DNA from: Merluccius polli
Taxonomy: Eukaryota; Chordata; Actinopteri; Gadiformes; Merlucciidae
Length of the DNA stretch: 64,000 nucleotides
Assembly: GCA_030340625.1 (NCBI GenBank)
Contig: JAOPHQ010004291.1
Coordinates: forward strand, 75,001-139,000
Direction: 5' to 3'
Of this stretch, positions 1-12,866 are shown piece after piece; the stretch's first letter is position 1, and every line of letters begins with the position of its first letter. Below the pieces are notes generated by a model. The model was not told the DNA's origin, searched no databases, and saw only the letters and a list, made by a program, of their open reading frames with translations. Made by a program: the position numbers and the translations under genes.

Positions 1-240
1 TGGTATTGCGTTATACCAACTAGTGTCAGTTCTATGTAGAGCTCGCAATGACGTTGTGTGTATGAAACTGATTGTTGCATTGCATTTTATCTGACCCCAA
101 AAGTGGTGCAATCAATGAGTTTACACCACCAAACTCAACAGAGAAGTGTTTCTGCAGGAGGATAGTGCTGCATAGTGCTACATGTCTCACATGTGGTTGG
201 TTGTATTTGTATATATTTTGTATGGGCATAGCAGGCATGT

Positions 241-353
241 TAGGGCTTGTACATCAGAATGCATCATGGGATTTTTTGTTGGCAATACTCCTCATATTAC
301 TGATACTGACAGGAATCCAGAGAGTGGTAGTTCTACAAAATCCTAAATCAACG
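241..353. repeat. dispersed repeat, copy 1 (inverted partner at 36.8 kb)
   Basis: About 113 bp that match, in reverse complement, the segment at 36796-36910; shared stretches include CTTGTACATCAGAATGCATC followed by ATGGGATTTTTTGT, and AAAATCCTAAATCAA. The middles differ by small indels. The family is not identified; it lies upstream of the first visible bcl2l15 exon. Confidence 0.7.
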
Positions 354-515
354 TAAATATACCGTAACCTAGGATAATGAAAACCATGTTCTGCCATGAA
401 CACAACAAAACATGTCTACCAACACAATAACTAACATTACAACGCTCCTGTGCTTCCGAAATAAAGCCCTATATGCCAGCTTGTTGTACTGAGACAAATG
501 TACACTGTGTTACAG

Positions 516-2783
516 ATGACTCATTTGACCCGGCTCCCATCGCTAATAAGCTGAGGGAGGTGGCCGACAAGCTGCAGAAAGACAAGGAATTCCAAGAAGC
601 AGTTCGTCAACTGAAGCAAGTGCAACAAGAACAGGCAGTATGTGAAAACTTAATTCAAATTATCCGTGCAATTGTGATTCACAAAGCTTCCTTCGTGGAC
701 AATCTTTGGTGATGTGATAAGCATTGTGTGGAGGGTGTATGTGAAGTGTGTGTTGTTGATAGCTGGTTTACAGCCTCACCTGGCCTGAGTCAGACTGATT
801 GGCTGGGTGGGGCTGCACACCTGTGGTGCAGAGCAATCATGGCACCCGATAAACCATCTATCACCACACACACTCGAGGAGGAGCCACAGCCATGGCAGT
901 TGTACCATCAGCTCGGTGAATACCACCAGCCTGAAACTCCAATAAACATCTCAAACTACCATCTACCCGTGTTCTGTGTCGGAGGGCCCCAAAGAAAGCC
1001 ACTTAGGTGGCGTGTGGCCGGACCAACCCTGCCACACATTGAAATAAGCTTGTTGCCGTGTGTTTTTGTGCAGTGCGCGAATGTGTGAACGTAACGTTAA
1101 CTGTATTCACAGATACAATGTCATGGCCATAATATTCTCATTGGCATGCTTGGGTTCAGCTTATAAGTTCAAGGGTTTGCGTTTACGTACGATTACTTTA
1201 CAAGTAAGTAATCGTTCATTCTAGACGACAACAGCATTCCCTTGCTAACCAATTACTATCATCGGATGCAAACCATGTATTTGTTTTCTCTGGAGCTTAT
1301 ATAGAAAATAAAGAAAGGTTTAGTAAACCCTGGTCTTAGTTCATCTATTGGGAACTATTTGATTCCATATTAAAGGTGCTGTAGGGAAGATTTGAGAGTT
1401 GTAAATACAGAGAGCAGAAGAGACCATGATTTTGAAAATAACCAAAAAAACATCCCCTCTCTGCTCCCTCCCTCTCTATGCGTCTCCACAATTGAGAAGT
1501 TGCATTTCACGCGCCTGTGATTGACAGGCAAGATGGATTCCCCGAACAAATCAGAGAATGGATGCTCTGATTGGTCAGAAATTAGTCGGGAGCGGTCTAA
1601 AAAAATTGTCTCAAAGAGACAGGTGCACTAGAAACAGATATTCTCACTGAGCATTTCACTCACTAATAGCTGTCAAATTATACTCAAACATTAGCTGTTA
1701 AATCCTACTGACAAAACACCTTTTTAAGCAAAAGCAAAGACAGACTTCAAAGAAAAGTGTTATTACTATTACCCTTAAAATGCGATGCTTATCAAACACA
1801 ATCATCATTTAACATTCTGGAGCTGGTACTGCCGGTAGCACTGGTACCCTGACACTGGGGTGCAACTGCTTAATGGATCCTCTGTTCTTCCCAGGTCATC
1901 AACGCTGTCTTCCGCGAAGCTGTGGTCAGTGTCTGCCAGCCTCCCACCGTTCCTGAGGTGGCCATGGAGATCCAGATGATCAAAGTGGCGGTGGCCCTCT
2001 GCCTCTATGTGAAGAGACAGGCCCCGAACCTCTGCAACTGCATCCAGGAAGCAACGGCCCACTTCCTCGACAGGCAGGTGGGCCACTTTGTGGCTCAGCA
2101 GGGCGGCTGGGTGAGTGTGGTTCCTTGTGGGAGGGGCTGCTGCCATGCAGAATAATACAGGATGGCTTATCTTTAGTGACACTGTTGGTGTAGTGGTTGG
2201 GCGGGGGTTGACTCTCAATTGAAAAAGGTTCTGGGTTCGAAACCCAATGTCCGCAGACGTAAGCATCCATGAACAAGATACCAGGGTTTTTCCTGGCTCA
2301 GAATGGGCCTTTGGGTGGAGGCTACGCACGACAGTAAGCGTGATCGGTCTGCGTACTGTAAAGGCAAGGAGTCTGCGTTACCATATTTGAAAGAAATCTA
2401 TGCATTTTCCTGTTATTGCTGACCATTTTATTTCATGAAGTTATACATTGGATTCAAATCTATTAGCTTTATGCCTCATGTGGGTTAGGGTTAGGGTTGC
2501 AAGATAGTTAAAGTTGATAAACTTAGGGTTAGGGTTAGTTGGTAATCTGAAGTCATGTGTCTATCCAATTATTGTGGTACACATTAATTTGTAAATCTCT
2601 CCTAAAAAAGCTTATTGTGGCATTTGCATCTTGATATATACATTACATTTGTAAAGTCACTCTTTCAGTTAGATAATGTTATCGAGCTGATATTATCGCT
2701 GATTCATCGAGCGTCTTGTCTCTCCTTCAAATGATTAATCTAGTGTCTTGTTTCTCCTTCAGGATGTCGTGGCAGACATGTAA
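516..2783 (+). CDS. bcl2l15: Bcl-2-like protein 15 (Bfk) homologue, 3' part of gene
   Basis: Three coding exons: 516-637, 1895-2110 and 2763-2783 (TAA). Acceptors are TTACAG, TTCCCAG and CCTTCAG; donors are GCA|GTATGT and TGG|GTGAGT. Introns between these exons are phase 0; the first exon shown enters with two bases of a split codon, so at least one upstream exon is missing, probably off the left edge. The product begins DSFDPAPIANKLREVADKL, which fits a BH3 helix (I-x3-L-x3-A-D), and ends in a BH2-like VAQQGGWDVVADM. From memory of the family, human BCL2L15 has a similar BH3-like helix after FDVAII and ends in GQGGWENLES, so the match covers both ends and the length between them. The family is thought to modulate apoptosis; pro- or anti-death activity here is not visible. 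Reading through the donor at 638 adds codons up to 709 but then hits a stop and breaks phase with the next exon, so I chose 637. Confidence 0.82.
727..1036 (+). mobile_element. solo LTR, copy 1 (5-bp target duplication)
   Basis: A 310-bp element starting TGTGGAGG and ending CTGCCACA, flanked on both sides by the 5-bp direct repeat CATTG (722-726 and 1037-1041). It carries an internal AATAAA (about 942) followed by the conserved CTACCCGTGTTCTGTGTCGG segment seen in four other copies in this window. TG...CA ends, a polyadenylation signal and a 5-bp duplication fit an LTR left by recombination; no internal retroelement sequence is present. It sits in a bcl2l15 intron. Confidence 0.8.
1374..1723. 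mobile_element. MITE flanked by TTAA
   Basis: The segment begins AGGTGCTGTAGGGAAGATT just inside a TTAA (1370-1373) and ends AATCCTACTGACAAAACACC(TTT) just before another TTAA (1724-1727). The ends are imperfect inverted repeats. TTAA duplications are typical of piggyBac or Kolobok-type elements; no transposase is encoded. Confidence 0.6.
2178..2395 (+). repeat. tRNA-derived SINE
   Basis: The head looks like a tRNA-derived RNA polymerase III promoter: an A-box-like TTGGTGTAGTGGTTGG near 2186-2200 and an exact B-box-type GGGTTCGAAACCC at 2233-2245. A SINE body with CCAGGGTTTTTCCTGGCTC follows. The spacing between boxes is longer than in a working tRNA and no cloverleaf closes, so I call a SINE and not a tRNA gene. 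It lies in the last bcl2l15 intron. Confidence 0.65.
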
Positions 2784-3919
2784 ATCAGCCTGTCATTGTG
2801 AAAAACAGCACATGGTCCAACCTGAGCCAAAACGATAAAGGAAGGTATCTCACAACCCATGGCGTCAGAGAGTTCAACTACCAGCAAAAAACAAACTGAC
2901 CTTGAGTCGATTTCTTCCTCTTCTTCATATTATTCTGCCTCCTTTTTTATGATTCTCTCTTGCTTTCTTCACTTTTGCTTTGAAATGTATGTCTTCTATG
3001 GGGCTTTAGTAAGTAGTTGACATAGGTTAGCGCAGGAACAATGGCATCGGTTTATTTATGAATTTCATCAAAGTGATCATTGTTTACAGAAGTAGATCAA
3101 TAGGGATGAGTCTAAAATGAACACATGCTGTAGCTGATCTAGTTTGTATACTCAGGGCAGATCACAGGGCAATACCAAGCTCTGAAGGGAAATACTTGAA
3201 ACTAACTGCTTCCGCAGCGTGGTCCTGCCCATGATCCTTTCGCCTCGCATTACCACCGGAGGCCGTGGCCTCGCATCATAAAACCACAGATGACACGGGA
3301 CGTTTCATATTAGGGAAGATATGCTGCATAGCAGACCTGTAACCTAACAACTGCAGATTTTCTGGATTTGCACAATGATTGTTTTGTTCCATACGTGCAA
3401 GATTGATTCACTTGTCTGCATCACACATGTAGCCACGACTAACGGCGCGTCGACACGCGTGGCTGTTATCTCTGCGATGAGGTTAAAGTTTTTCGAACAA
3501 AGGGGTTGGAGACGACTGTCCTGGCTGGTCAACCGCAGCTGATGTCATACTAGGGAAACATGTACTGAAACACTTTCTCCACTAATGTGCCTTTATGTCA
3601 CAAAATACAAATAAAAGCGTCCTGTGTCCATCTATGTACAGTGTTTGCCACAAATCCACCTTCAGTGACTGTCAGCTGGTGGGTGTCCAGCAGGGGGGGC
3701 TGCTGTCACAGAGCATGGGCCAAGTCTTTACAAACTTAGAAACATTAATGAACTCGTGTCCATGTTACTTAATGTTTCCATGTTAATTCATGTGTCCATG
3801 GTTCACTGTCATTGAGTTTTGTCCCACGTGTTGCAGGCTGTTGCTTGCTGTGTTTTCAGCAGTATTGATTACTGCGATATTGGTGAATAGTTAGCTGTGT
3901 TTTGGGTCCGTCTCCGAAG

Positions 3920-4323
3920 TAAGATTCATGTTCAGTTGTTGACGTGGTATGTAATGTAAAAGACATTAACTTTGTATAATGTAAAAGACAGGTTAGGGGG
4001 ATTACTGTCCAGCTTGTTCCTTAGCCATGTGGATTGAACATGGAACAAGGAAGTGGAGAGCCGGAAACAGACTCGCCAAGCTCGCCTTCAAAGTAAAAGT
4101 CGCGTGTTGGCCGCAGCGGTCCATTTAAGGAGAGCTAAACTAAACAAACAAATAGCCTAAATAATGAATATAATTCATAACTGTTATACTGTCATATTTC
4201 TGCCACTTTCCCACAACTGATTGTGAATAAATTGCCGATGGGCACGAACACTAGAACTATTACTGAGTGCTGTGATTCATGTGTCATGTAATAATTAATT
4301 TCTTTATTCATCCACTTATTCAT
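3920..4323 (+). repeat. inverted duplication, left arm
   Basis: About 400 bp related in reverse complement to 6168-6560. Shared blocks include GGAACAAGGAAGTGGAGAGC, CATAACTGTTATAC and GCTGTGATTCATGTGTCATG. Small indels separate the arms. No coding capacity is visible. The arms could be two opposed copies of one repeat or long terminal inverted repeats of a DNA transposon. Confidence 0.75.
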
Positions 4324-4660
4324 GTGATTAGGGCTACTTAATGTGTTACTTTGAACGGTAAAGGCTATATAGTGTATATAAAGCGATATAAAGTGTTGGG
4401 ACCTGTGATGACTGGTAGAAAGAGCTGATTGACCTTTATTTTACTTTATTGCTGGCTCTGTTGTCATGACAATAAGCCCACTAAGGCATCCCTTCCAGTT
4501 CATCTACCCTCTCTTCACTCAGCGATACAAGACTATCCTCTGGCCCGTTTAATACCTCAATGAGTGCAGTGGTACAGCAATACAGCAGACTTTACTTACC
4601 ACGTACTCACAACTTTATTTGAGAGGTGACTAGCCTTTATTTATATAGCATTTCAATTAG

Positions 4661-4740
4661 ATTAGATTAGATTCAACTTTATTGTCATTGTACCGAGACC
4701 ACGCAATGCAGTTTAGCATCTAGTGCAACAAATAGACTCA
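4661..4740 (-). repeat. LINE 3' tail fragment
   Basis: (TTAGA)n followed by TTCAACTTTATTGTCATTG resembles the reverse complement of the short-tandem-repeat tail common to fish LINE 3' ends. Only the tail remains. Confidence 0.4.
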
Positions 4741-4839
4741 CTGGTCATGTATTAAGTAGTAGGATATAATAATCATTATTGCCTTTTCATATTTTTTTCA
4801 GACCATATACATATTTACATTTACATATTTGCATCCTGG

Positions 4840-4897
<58 letters not shown>
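4840..4897. repeat. (TA)n microsatellite
   Basis: About 28 uninterrupted TA units. Confidence 0.95.
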
Positions 4898-4899
<2 letters not shown>

Positions 4900-5904
4900 C
4901 TGAAAAGCAAAATTAAGTGCATTGAAAAGCAAATTATTACGTGCAATAATTTTATGACAGCAACATTATATCTGCTGGCTCTATTACTTCAGTATTTCCA
5001 CCAAATGCATGCATGCAAATGCAATGACGTTAACACAACAAAGATGACATTTCTTTCAAACTGATAAAATAGATCATACACTCTACTGTGTAGTCCTCCC
5101 AAATCCTTTGTGACTCCACATAGCAGCGTTTCCTCTGTATTCATGTAACAGTGGTGTGCCCCCACAGCACTACCACTGCAAGAGAAATATGAAATTAAAA
5201 TAAACACTGAAATTCAGGCTTCTTATTATCTAAAACTAAAAATGTGTAGTCCAAATGTTTTAGCAGTAATGATTATACCGTAGTATGATTTGAAAGCATT
5301 TGTAGCACTGGAAGCTCCACTTGAAACACAAATTGGACCGGCACAGCAGCAGATACAATAGCAATGGCTAACCTGTCTAACTAGCTTTTATAGCCTAAAA
5401 TTTAAATGATCCTGTAGGCTGAAGCAGCAGCTGTATCGCTCTGATCTCAGACACAGGATATGGATTGTGTTTAGATTGCATTTTTTAAATGTATTATCAT
5501 ATTTTATTTTATATTTTATAGTTGAGCAGGCTGGAGTTGAGGAAGCAGTGTAGATTTTAAATAACGTATAACGTCTGTGAACAGGAAATTCACTCTCTAA
5601 TGATAGCCAAATGATAATGTTGATTTGGTGATAGTTAAAACGGATATCAACAATATACATTGCTAGGCCTTTTGGGTGAGCACATGCATTTGGGGGAAAA
5701 TACTGCGGTCATAGAGCCAGCAGATCTAATTCTCCGTTCATTAAATTATTGCACAACTTAATTTTGTGTGGGGTGTATCTGTGTAGCCTACACTGAATCA
5801 ATTAAATGTAATTTAACATAGAAGTAACAATTCAAGAATTTGAATTGTCACAGATGCAGGAGGTGCAGTGAAATAAAAAGTGGCAATGCCTAGAGAAATT
5901 GTGC

Positions 5905-6166
5905 AGAAAAGGACCGGCAGTTCACCCCTGCCACACGCCACCTTATGGCTTTTACTGGGGCCCTCAGACACAGGACACAGGTAGATGTTGATTTGCAGAT
6001 GCATTTATTGGAGATGGCGAGATGTAATACGCCGAGCAGATGGTACATGCTGCCATGACACTCAGGCTCTCTCCTGAGTGTGTGTGGTGATAGCTGGTTT
6101 ATCCTGGGTGCCATGATTGCTCTGCACCACAGGTGTGCAGCCCCACCCAGCCCAGCTAATAATTGG
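5905..6166 (-). mobile_element. solo LTR, copy 2 (truncated)
   Basis: Minus-strand copy of the LTR at 727-1036. It retains the segment around TGCATTTATTGGAGATGGCG (reverse of the AATAAA region) and GTGTGTGGTGATAGCTGGTT. It stops abruptly after CCCAGCCCAG, where the right arm of the inverted duplication begins, so its U3 end is missing and no target duplication can be scored. Confidence 0.7.
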
Positions 6167-6167
6167 A

Positions 6168-6560
6168 TGAGTATAGAAATGAATAATTACATGACACATG
6201 AATCACAGCACTCTGTAATAATTCTAGTGTTTGCACCCATTGGCAATATATTCACAATCAGTTGTGTGAAAGTGGCAGAAATATGACTGTATAACAGTTA
6301 TGAATTATGTTCATTATTTAGGTTATTTGTTTATTTAGTTTAGCTCAGCCAACGCGCTTCAATACACGCAACTTTTACCTCAAAGGCGAGCTTTACTTTG
6401 AAGGCGAAGCTGTCTCTGTTTCCGGCTCTCCACTTCCTTGTTCCTTTGTCCAAAATGGATAATGGAACAAGCTGAAGCTTTGGCACTGACAATAATACCC
6501 CCTAAACTGGCCTCATTATACAACGTCAACAACTGAAAGTGAATTATACTTTGTACACAG
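6168..6560 (-). repeat. inverted duplication, right arm
   Basis: Reverse-complement partner of 3920-4323, about 1.85 kb away and immediately next to the truncated LTR. The homology includes TTTCCGGCTCTCCACTTCC and ATTCACAATCAGTTGTG. Confidence 0.75.
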
Positions 6561-6737
6561 ACCGTTTAGCTTGGCTTGTCCTGTCTGTTCTGTGTCTGTA
6601 CTCCACAACACGGTGTGTACTGAGGAGATGACCATTGTTGAACAAGCTTGACAGTGCTACTTGCTACACTTCATTTTCGACGATTTCTGCATTGACTCCA
6701 GAACAATGATGATATAATGATGATGAATGAGTCTGTG

Positions 6738-6753
6738 CCCCCCCCCCCCCCCC
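6738..6753. repeat. poly-C run
   Basis: Sixteen consecutive C residues; length is likely to vary or be misassembled. Confidence 0.9.
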
Positions 6754-7208
6754 AGAGTCATAGTGATGTGGTTACTGTCCCTCTAAAGTCAAGGGCCCGG
6801 TGACCTCTGACCCCAGGACCAAGGATGGCGCCTGGCTTGCCGCTGGTTTCTTTTAGTATTTAATGTGCGCTGTGAGAGGATCGGCACAGCGGCCTCACAT
6901 AACTGGACTTGTGTCATTGAGTCTGGCACTGGCAGTCATGTGACTTAGGATTGGGTCTTGTGTATCTGGGTGATATAAACACATCACACAGAGAGTGTGT
7001 GTGTAACTCCCCAAATTCTTCTCTTAAAGCCCTACGATCATTAAAATCACTCGGTTGGTCTGGTCTGGTACCCACAATTGAGAACTGTGTTGAGTTTGGA
7101 ACTCAGCAGATGTTTGCTGCTCAACAACACATGGAAGAGCAGCGTTTATTGGAGTCATTTTTCCTCACAGTTTTGTCCTAACTTCAAATGACACATTCGG
7201 CCATGTTG

Positions 7209-7316
7209 ACGCACACATGCACACCGACACATGCACTCACACACACCCACACCCACACACACGTGCACTCACACACACACCCACACATGCACTCACACAC
7301 ACTCACACACACACGT

Positions 7317-7382
<66 letters not shown>

Positions 7383-7442
7383 CCACACATGCACTCACAC
7401 ACACACACGCACACATGCATTCCCACACACACCCACACGTGT

Positions 7443-7478
<36 letters not shown>

Positions 7479-7508
7479 ATATACTCACACATACACATTC
7501 ACTCACAC
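7209..7508. repeat. (CA)n microsatellite with variant units
   Basis: About 300 bp of CA-rich repeat with interspersed CACACACCCACACATGCACT-type variants. Long frames across it are repeat artefacts. Confidence 0.95.
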
Positions 7509-7558
7509 ATACACACCCCTATGAAAGCACACGCATGAAAACGCACAGATACGCAGAT

Positions 7559-7778
7559 TAGGGCTGCAACAAATTACTATTTTCATAATCGATCATTTTT
7601 TGGACTAACTAAGTATTCATGTTATAATGATCCATGAACCAAACATTTGCATTTCTGAAGCATCAAGCAGCAACTGTTTGGTATGTGTACCTGATGAATG
7701 ACGATCGACAGGATGAGTCGTTTATAAAGATTTGGTTGAATTAATATTTCTGTGGATGGACTAGTGGTTGCAGCCCTA
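7559..7778. mobile_element. hAT-like MITE
   Basis: Starts TAGGGCTGCAACAAATTA and ends GTTGCAGCCCTA, inverted ends typical of a common fish hAT-derived MITE. The 220-bp interior has no frame. Flanking 8-mers do not match clearly. Confidence 0.6.
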
Positions 7779-8257
7779 GTCATGGTCCGCCTGATGCTAT
7801 TTTACTAGGAGTGCCAGGTCAAAGGTTCACTTCTATGTATTATTTCTTTGATATTACAGATATACATATTGTAAAGTATGTTTGACTTCTCACATTAGTC
7901 CTGTATAGATACCCAGCTTGAATGTAGAACCATTTTGTCTAACAACAAAGAAATAAAATTCACATGAAAGAAAAACACGTGTGTGCGTACGTGCATGTGT
8001 GTTAATGGCACTGAAGAAACATACATAAATGTACACCAGCTTATATAAACAGTAACCAATCAAACTGCTATACAACATTTAAACATGGCTCACTATTCAC
8101 ACTATACTGTCCTAAAAAAAGTATTAAAGAACAAAGGAAGTATCAAATTGTTGAATGACTTCAACAATGACTGACAAACAATATTCACAACCAGAGACGT
8201 ATAACATTCACAATCTAAGTTAAAAGTTACTAATACAATTATTATTGTTATTATGGT

Positions 8258-8394
8258 ATTAGTTACATGTTACTGACATACTTTGGCATGTAACATGTAA
8301 CTAAAACCTTAGGTACCTTACCTGTATTGACCCTGTACTTGAAATCATATAGCACTGTCGGAGGGCTGATTAGCAACAGCACTCCATGCAGGTA
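8258..8394. mobile_element. half copy of palindromic MITE
   Basis: Matches the right half of the palindromic element at 22753-22995, including CTTACCTGTATTGACCCTGT and ending CACTCCATGCAGGT; the left half is absent. Confidence 0.6.
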
Positions 8395-8835
8395 AAACTA
8401 TTTAATTTATGGGATTGTTGCTATTTTTAGAGATATATCTAGATAATTTTACTTGGAAAAAAATATATATATTAGTAAATCTTCCATCATTTTAAAGCAA
8501 TATAACACAGCAAACTGAATTGTTCTCTCCTAGGATTCACAAAGCCAGTGTACATCTCAGAGATATTTATGTAACTAGTGTACGATAGTAATAGTAATAA
8601 TATACTATATATGTACATAGTAGTATACTATAATAAGTGTACTATGCTGTTAATACACCCCCTTACCCCGTATGACATCATCATTCATTTACAACATCAA
8701 AATACATTCTGCATCTCCATCTGGCCTCCATATTCCACAGTCCTTGTGATTTCCATGAAGTGTTTATGGAAACGGAAATCACTTTTATGCGAGTCTGCGT
8801 GTCTCTGTGATGGACCAGTGAATGCTCTGTTGAAA

Positions 8836-11800
8836 TCACCCTTCAAACTTGCTTTGAATCAGGGTTCCCAAATCAATGGTGTTCTGGTTGAATGGCCTCA
8901 GCCTCCCCTCGGGCGACCACCCTCTCTGACTGCCTTTCTGAGGCAGCTGGCCCACCGGATCCTTGCACAGGATGTACCGGTCCCAGATCTTCCTGCACGC
9001 CGTGCGAAACTTGTTGATGTGGAAGACGTAGACGATGGGGTTGACGGCCGAGTTGGCGTGGGTGAGCACGATGGCGACCATAATGGCTTCGTTAGGTTTG
9101 ACGCAGTCGGGGTAGAACAGGGTGACGCAGTTGAGGATGTGCAGCGGCAGCCAGCTGACGGTGAAGAGGAACAGAACCAGCACCAGCAACTTGGCCAGTT
9201 TCAGCTCCTTGCCATAGTATGGTCGCCGCCTGGTGTCCGAGTAGTTGACTGTTATCTGGAGACGGGGGGGGGGGGCGGTGAACATTTCATTGATTCAAAC
9301 GGTGATCTCAGGCCAGACCTCTGTGGCTAAACACACAGCACTCGTAGGGTCACTACTGTGGCTTGAAAGGATACATTTGGGATTTTTCAACCTGGACCCT
9401 ATGTTCCCATAATGTTGGGTCTCAGGGAGTAATGCGGACAACACTTTTTGCGATTGGTCCACTGTTGAGCCAGAGGGCTTCAGCCGTCAGCTGCGTCAAT
9501 GTACGTCCTCTAAAAGTGCTTGTTTTGCCACTCAGGCTCAGATTGTCATTATCCGTGTCTGACAACATGATGGAGAGGATCCCTACAGAGGAATAAAACC
9601 TTTGTTGCAGGAAGAGAAGCCTTGAGATAGCATTAAGCTATTCTTTATGTAGTCCACACAACAAACTCTTGCCTCTTCTCTCCAACTCTCACTCACGTCA
9701 CAACTGCAAAAACTCAACTCTTGTGACTCTCAATATCACGAGATTTCAGAGCGAGACGTCTCCCTGAGCGAGACTTGGCTAGACACCATAACAAACAGAC
9801 CGGATCAAGTGAAAGGTAAAGACAAAGGTTTTATTCCTCTGTAGGGATCCTTTGCATAATTTGTCAGACACTTACAGTATAATAAGAATTTGAGCCTATC
9901 AGCAGCAAAACATTTAGGGGACGTATTGACGGGGCGCTAATGCCCCTATAGTTTTACATTGCTGCCCGTTTCGCGGCTGACGGCTGAAGTCCTCTCGCTC
10001 AACACTGGACCAATTTCAAAAATGGTTGTCCGCAGTAGTCCTTGAGTGAATGATTTAATCTAATGACCTGGCTAAATGTGGCCTTAAAGTGTGTGTTTTA
10101 TTTAAAGTACACAGCCCTACCAAACTCCCATTCTGGGAGCCAGCCTCTTATCCCCCCCAAGAAGAACAAAGACCTGACCTTCTTGTTGAGCTGCCTGTGG
10201 ATCATGTAGAAGATCTCCACGTAGAGCAGCATCATGAGCAGCAGGGGGGGCAGCACCCAGCCGAAGAAGTTGAAGTACACCATGTAGTCCATGCTGATGA
10301 CGTTCTCAAACCTGCAGGTGATCAGGTTGCTGCCGCCGCCGCCGCTGTCGCTCAGGGAGCCGTTGGTGGGCTGCTGTCTGTTCCAGCCCAGCATGGGTGT
10401 CAGGCCCACAATGAAGGACACCAGCCAACACAGCACCACGGCCATGCCCACACGCCGGGGCGTCACCACCTGCTTGTAGCTATGGCAACGTAGACAACAA
10501 GAAAAAGGGAATACGGCATGAAGACACGGACTAAGTGTGTTTGTGTGTGTGTGTATGTGTGTCCTGTGTTCACACAGGACACACATACACACACACACAC
10601 ACTGTAATAATAATGTACCTTGTCTTATGCTATTTCATTTTCAAAGGGATATGAGAAATGTCGATGGCGAACTGAAAACAAGATATAAGTACCTGGGTAT
10701 TCCCATGATGATGTGAATACCCAACAATTAAGTTTAAAAATGTCACAATGAAAATGTAGTCGCTAAGCTGAAGCTGAAGCTAGGCGTCCTCTTCAGAAAT
10801 GAGACCTGTTTCCCTTCCCCAGCCAAGAGATACCTGGTGTCTACCACTGACATTAGGCTCTTGATGCTGTTTATCACTACCTGTTTTTTAACTGCTAGTA
10901 CAATTGTTACACACCATTGCACTTTGTATGAGAAAGTGGCGTGGCCTTTACTGGACGAGTCTCTGTGTGTCTCGCTTCCTCCTTGTAGCAGTGGACTCCA
11001 CACGCCACATGGGCCCACCGAGACAGGACATGGGTAGATGTTGGTTGAAGTATGCGTTTATTGGAGATGGCGAGATGGTATTCGCCGAGCAGATGTAACG
11101 TGCTGCCATGACAGAGGCTCTCTCCTGAGTGTGTGTGGTGATAGCTGGTTTATCCTACCCACTGTGGTTTAATACCATCTGTCACACCACCCTCCTCAAC
11201 AGGCTCTCTTCCATTGGCATCACCCACCCTCCGTTAGACTGGTTCACATCTTACTTCTCTGGCCGCACCCAGTCCATTCAACTCAAGTCCCTTAAATCCA
11301 TCCCCTCCTCCGTCACTTCAGGTGTGCCTCAGGGCTCTGTCCTGGGGCTCCTCTTCATCATCTACCTCCTTCCCCTCGGCAATATCTTCCGCAAATGTAA
11401 CATTCACTTCCACTGCTGCGCTGATGACACCCAGCTCTACCTCACCACTAAACCCTCATCCTCTCTCCCGCCCACCTCCCTCACCGATTGCATCTCTGAA
11501 ATAAAAACCTGGGCCGTGTTCCGATATCCGTACTTCCATGAGTACACTTAAACATAGTACACTATCCGTACTCAATAGGTACGCAGAGCTTCAGATGTTA
11601 GTGCTGTTCCAAATGCAATACTCTGTGGCGCACTTAACGGAAATGACATCAGCTGCGCGGCCGCGTCACCCACCAAACACGTGAATTCATTAGACGTTCT
11701 CTGAGCGCGGCTCAGCCTGGCTCCGCCTCTTCCGCTACGTAGCTAAGATGGCTGCTGTTGAGTACGCATAGTGTACACCGTTGCACACTCAGCATTTTGG

Positions 11801-12793
11801 TCATTTTGAGTACACATACGGGTCCTTTCAAGTACACTTCGTTTTGCCGCGATCATAATCGGAACACCCTACGTACTCAAACTAAGTATACTAAGTACGG
11901 GAAGTACGGATATCGGAACACGGCCCTGGTTCACCCTAAACGACCTTAAATTAAACAGTAATAAAACTGAGGTTCTCCTCATTGGCACCAAATCCACTTT
12001 ATCTAAAACCGACAGCTTTTCCCTCACTATCGATAACTCCTCCGTTTCACCCTCCCCCCAGGTTAAGAGTCTGGGTGTCATCCTTGACAGCAAACTATCC
12101 TTTCAGTCCCACATCAAACACAATACCCGGTCTGCCTACTTCCACCTACGAAACATCAATCGCCTCCGCCCCTCCCTTACCCCTCACACTGCCGCCATCC
12201 TTGTGCACTCGTCACTTCCCGTCTGGATTACTGTAACTCTCTCCTCTTTGGCCTCCCTCACAAATCACTCCATAAACTTCAACTGGTCCAGAATTAATCA
12301 TAACACGAACCTCCTCCATCCACCACATCACTCCTGTCCTCCAACAGCTCCACTGGCTCCCGGTCCAGTTCTGTATTCAATTCAAAGTCCTCCTGGTAAC
12401 ATTCAAGGGCATCCACAACCTCGCCCCCCCCCCATATCTGTCCGACCTCCTCCATGTTCCCACTCCCTCCCACTCCCTCAGATCCTCTTCCTCCATACAT
12501 CTACGTACTACATCTGTCTGTCCCCTCCGCCCGTCTCACCACCATGGGGAGCAGAGCATTCAGCCTCTCTGCTCCGCGTCTCTGGAATTCATTACCACCC
12601 CAACTCAGAAACATTGATTCACTCCATCATTTCAAATCACAACTCAAAACACATCTGTTTAAAACTGCCTATTCCACCTGATGCAATTGCTCTGTCCTAA
12701 CTAATTGTTTTTAATTTATTCTGTATTTTATTGTTGTTTTTTCTTTTGTGTATATCGCTGTATGGTGTCCTTGAGTGCCTTTAAAAATAAAAT

Positions 12794-12866
<73 letters not shown>

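Larger units (their letters stand above)
2784..8835. other. spacer between bcl2l15 and adora1, no gene recognised
   Basis: About 6 kb between the bcl2l15 stop and the adora1 stop. It holds an inverted duplication, a truncated solo LTR, a LINE tail, (TA)n and (CA)n tracts, a poly-C run and MITE remnants (separate entries). TTAGGG-like repeats lie just upstream at 2484-2535. Reading frames here are short and unconvincing. Confidence 0.6.

Noticed and set aside
638..709. Extension of the first bcl2l15 exon to 709
   Set aside because: The donor at 709 gives phase 2, incompatible with the phase-0 exon at 1895; the donor at 638 (GTATGT) fits and restores family alignment.
2186..2250. tRNA gene
   Set aside because: A and B boxes are present but the cloverleaf does not close and a SINE body follows.
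7184..7561. His/Thr- and Cys/Val-rich frames
   Set aside because: Translations of the (CA)n microsatellite.
8578..9330. Plus-strand frame of 250 codons
   Set aside because: Antisense of adora1 exon 3, which has clear GPCR motifs on the minus strand.
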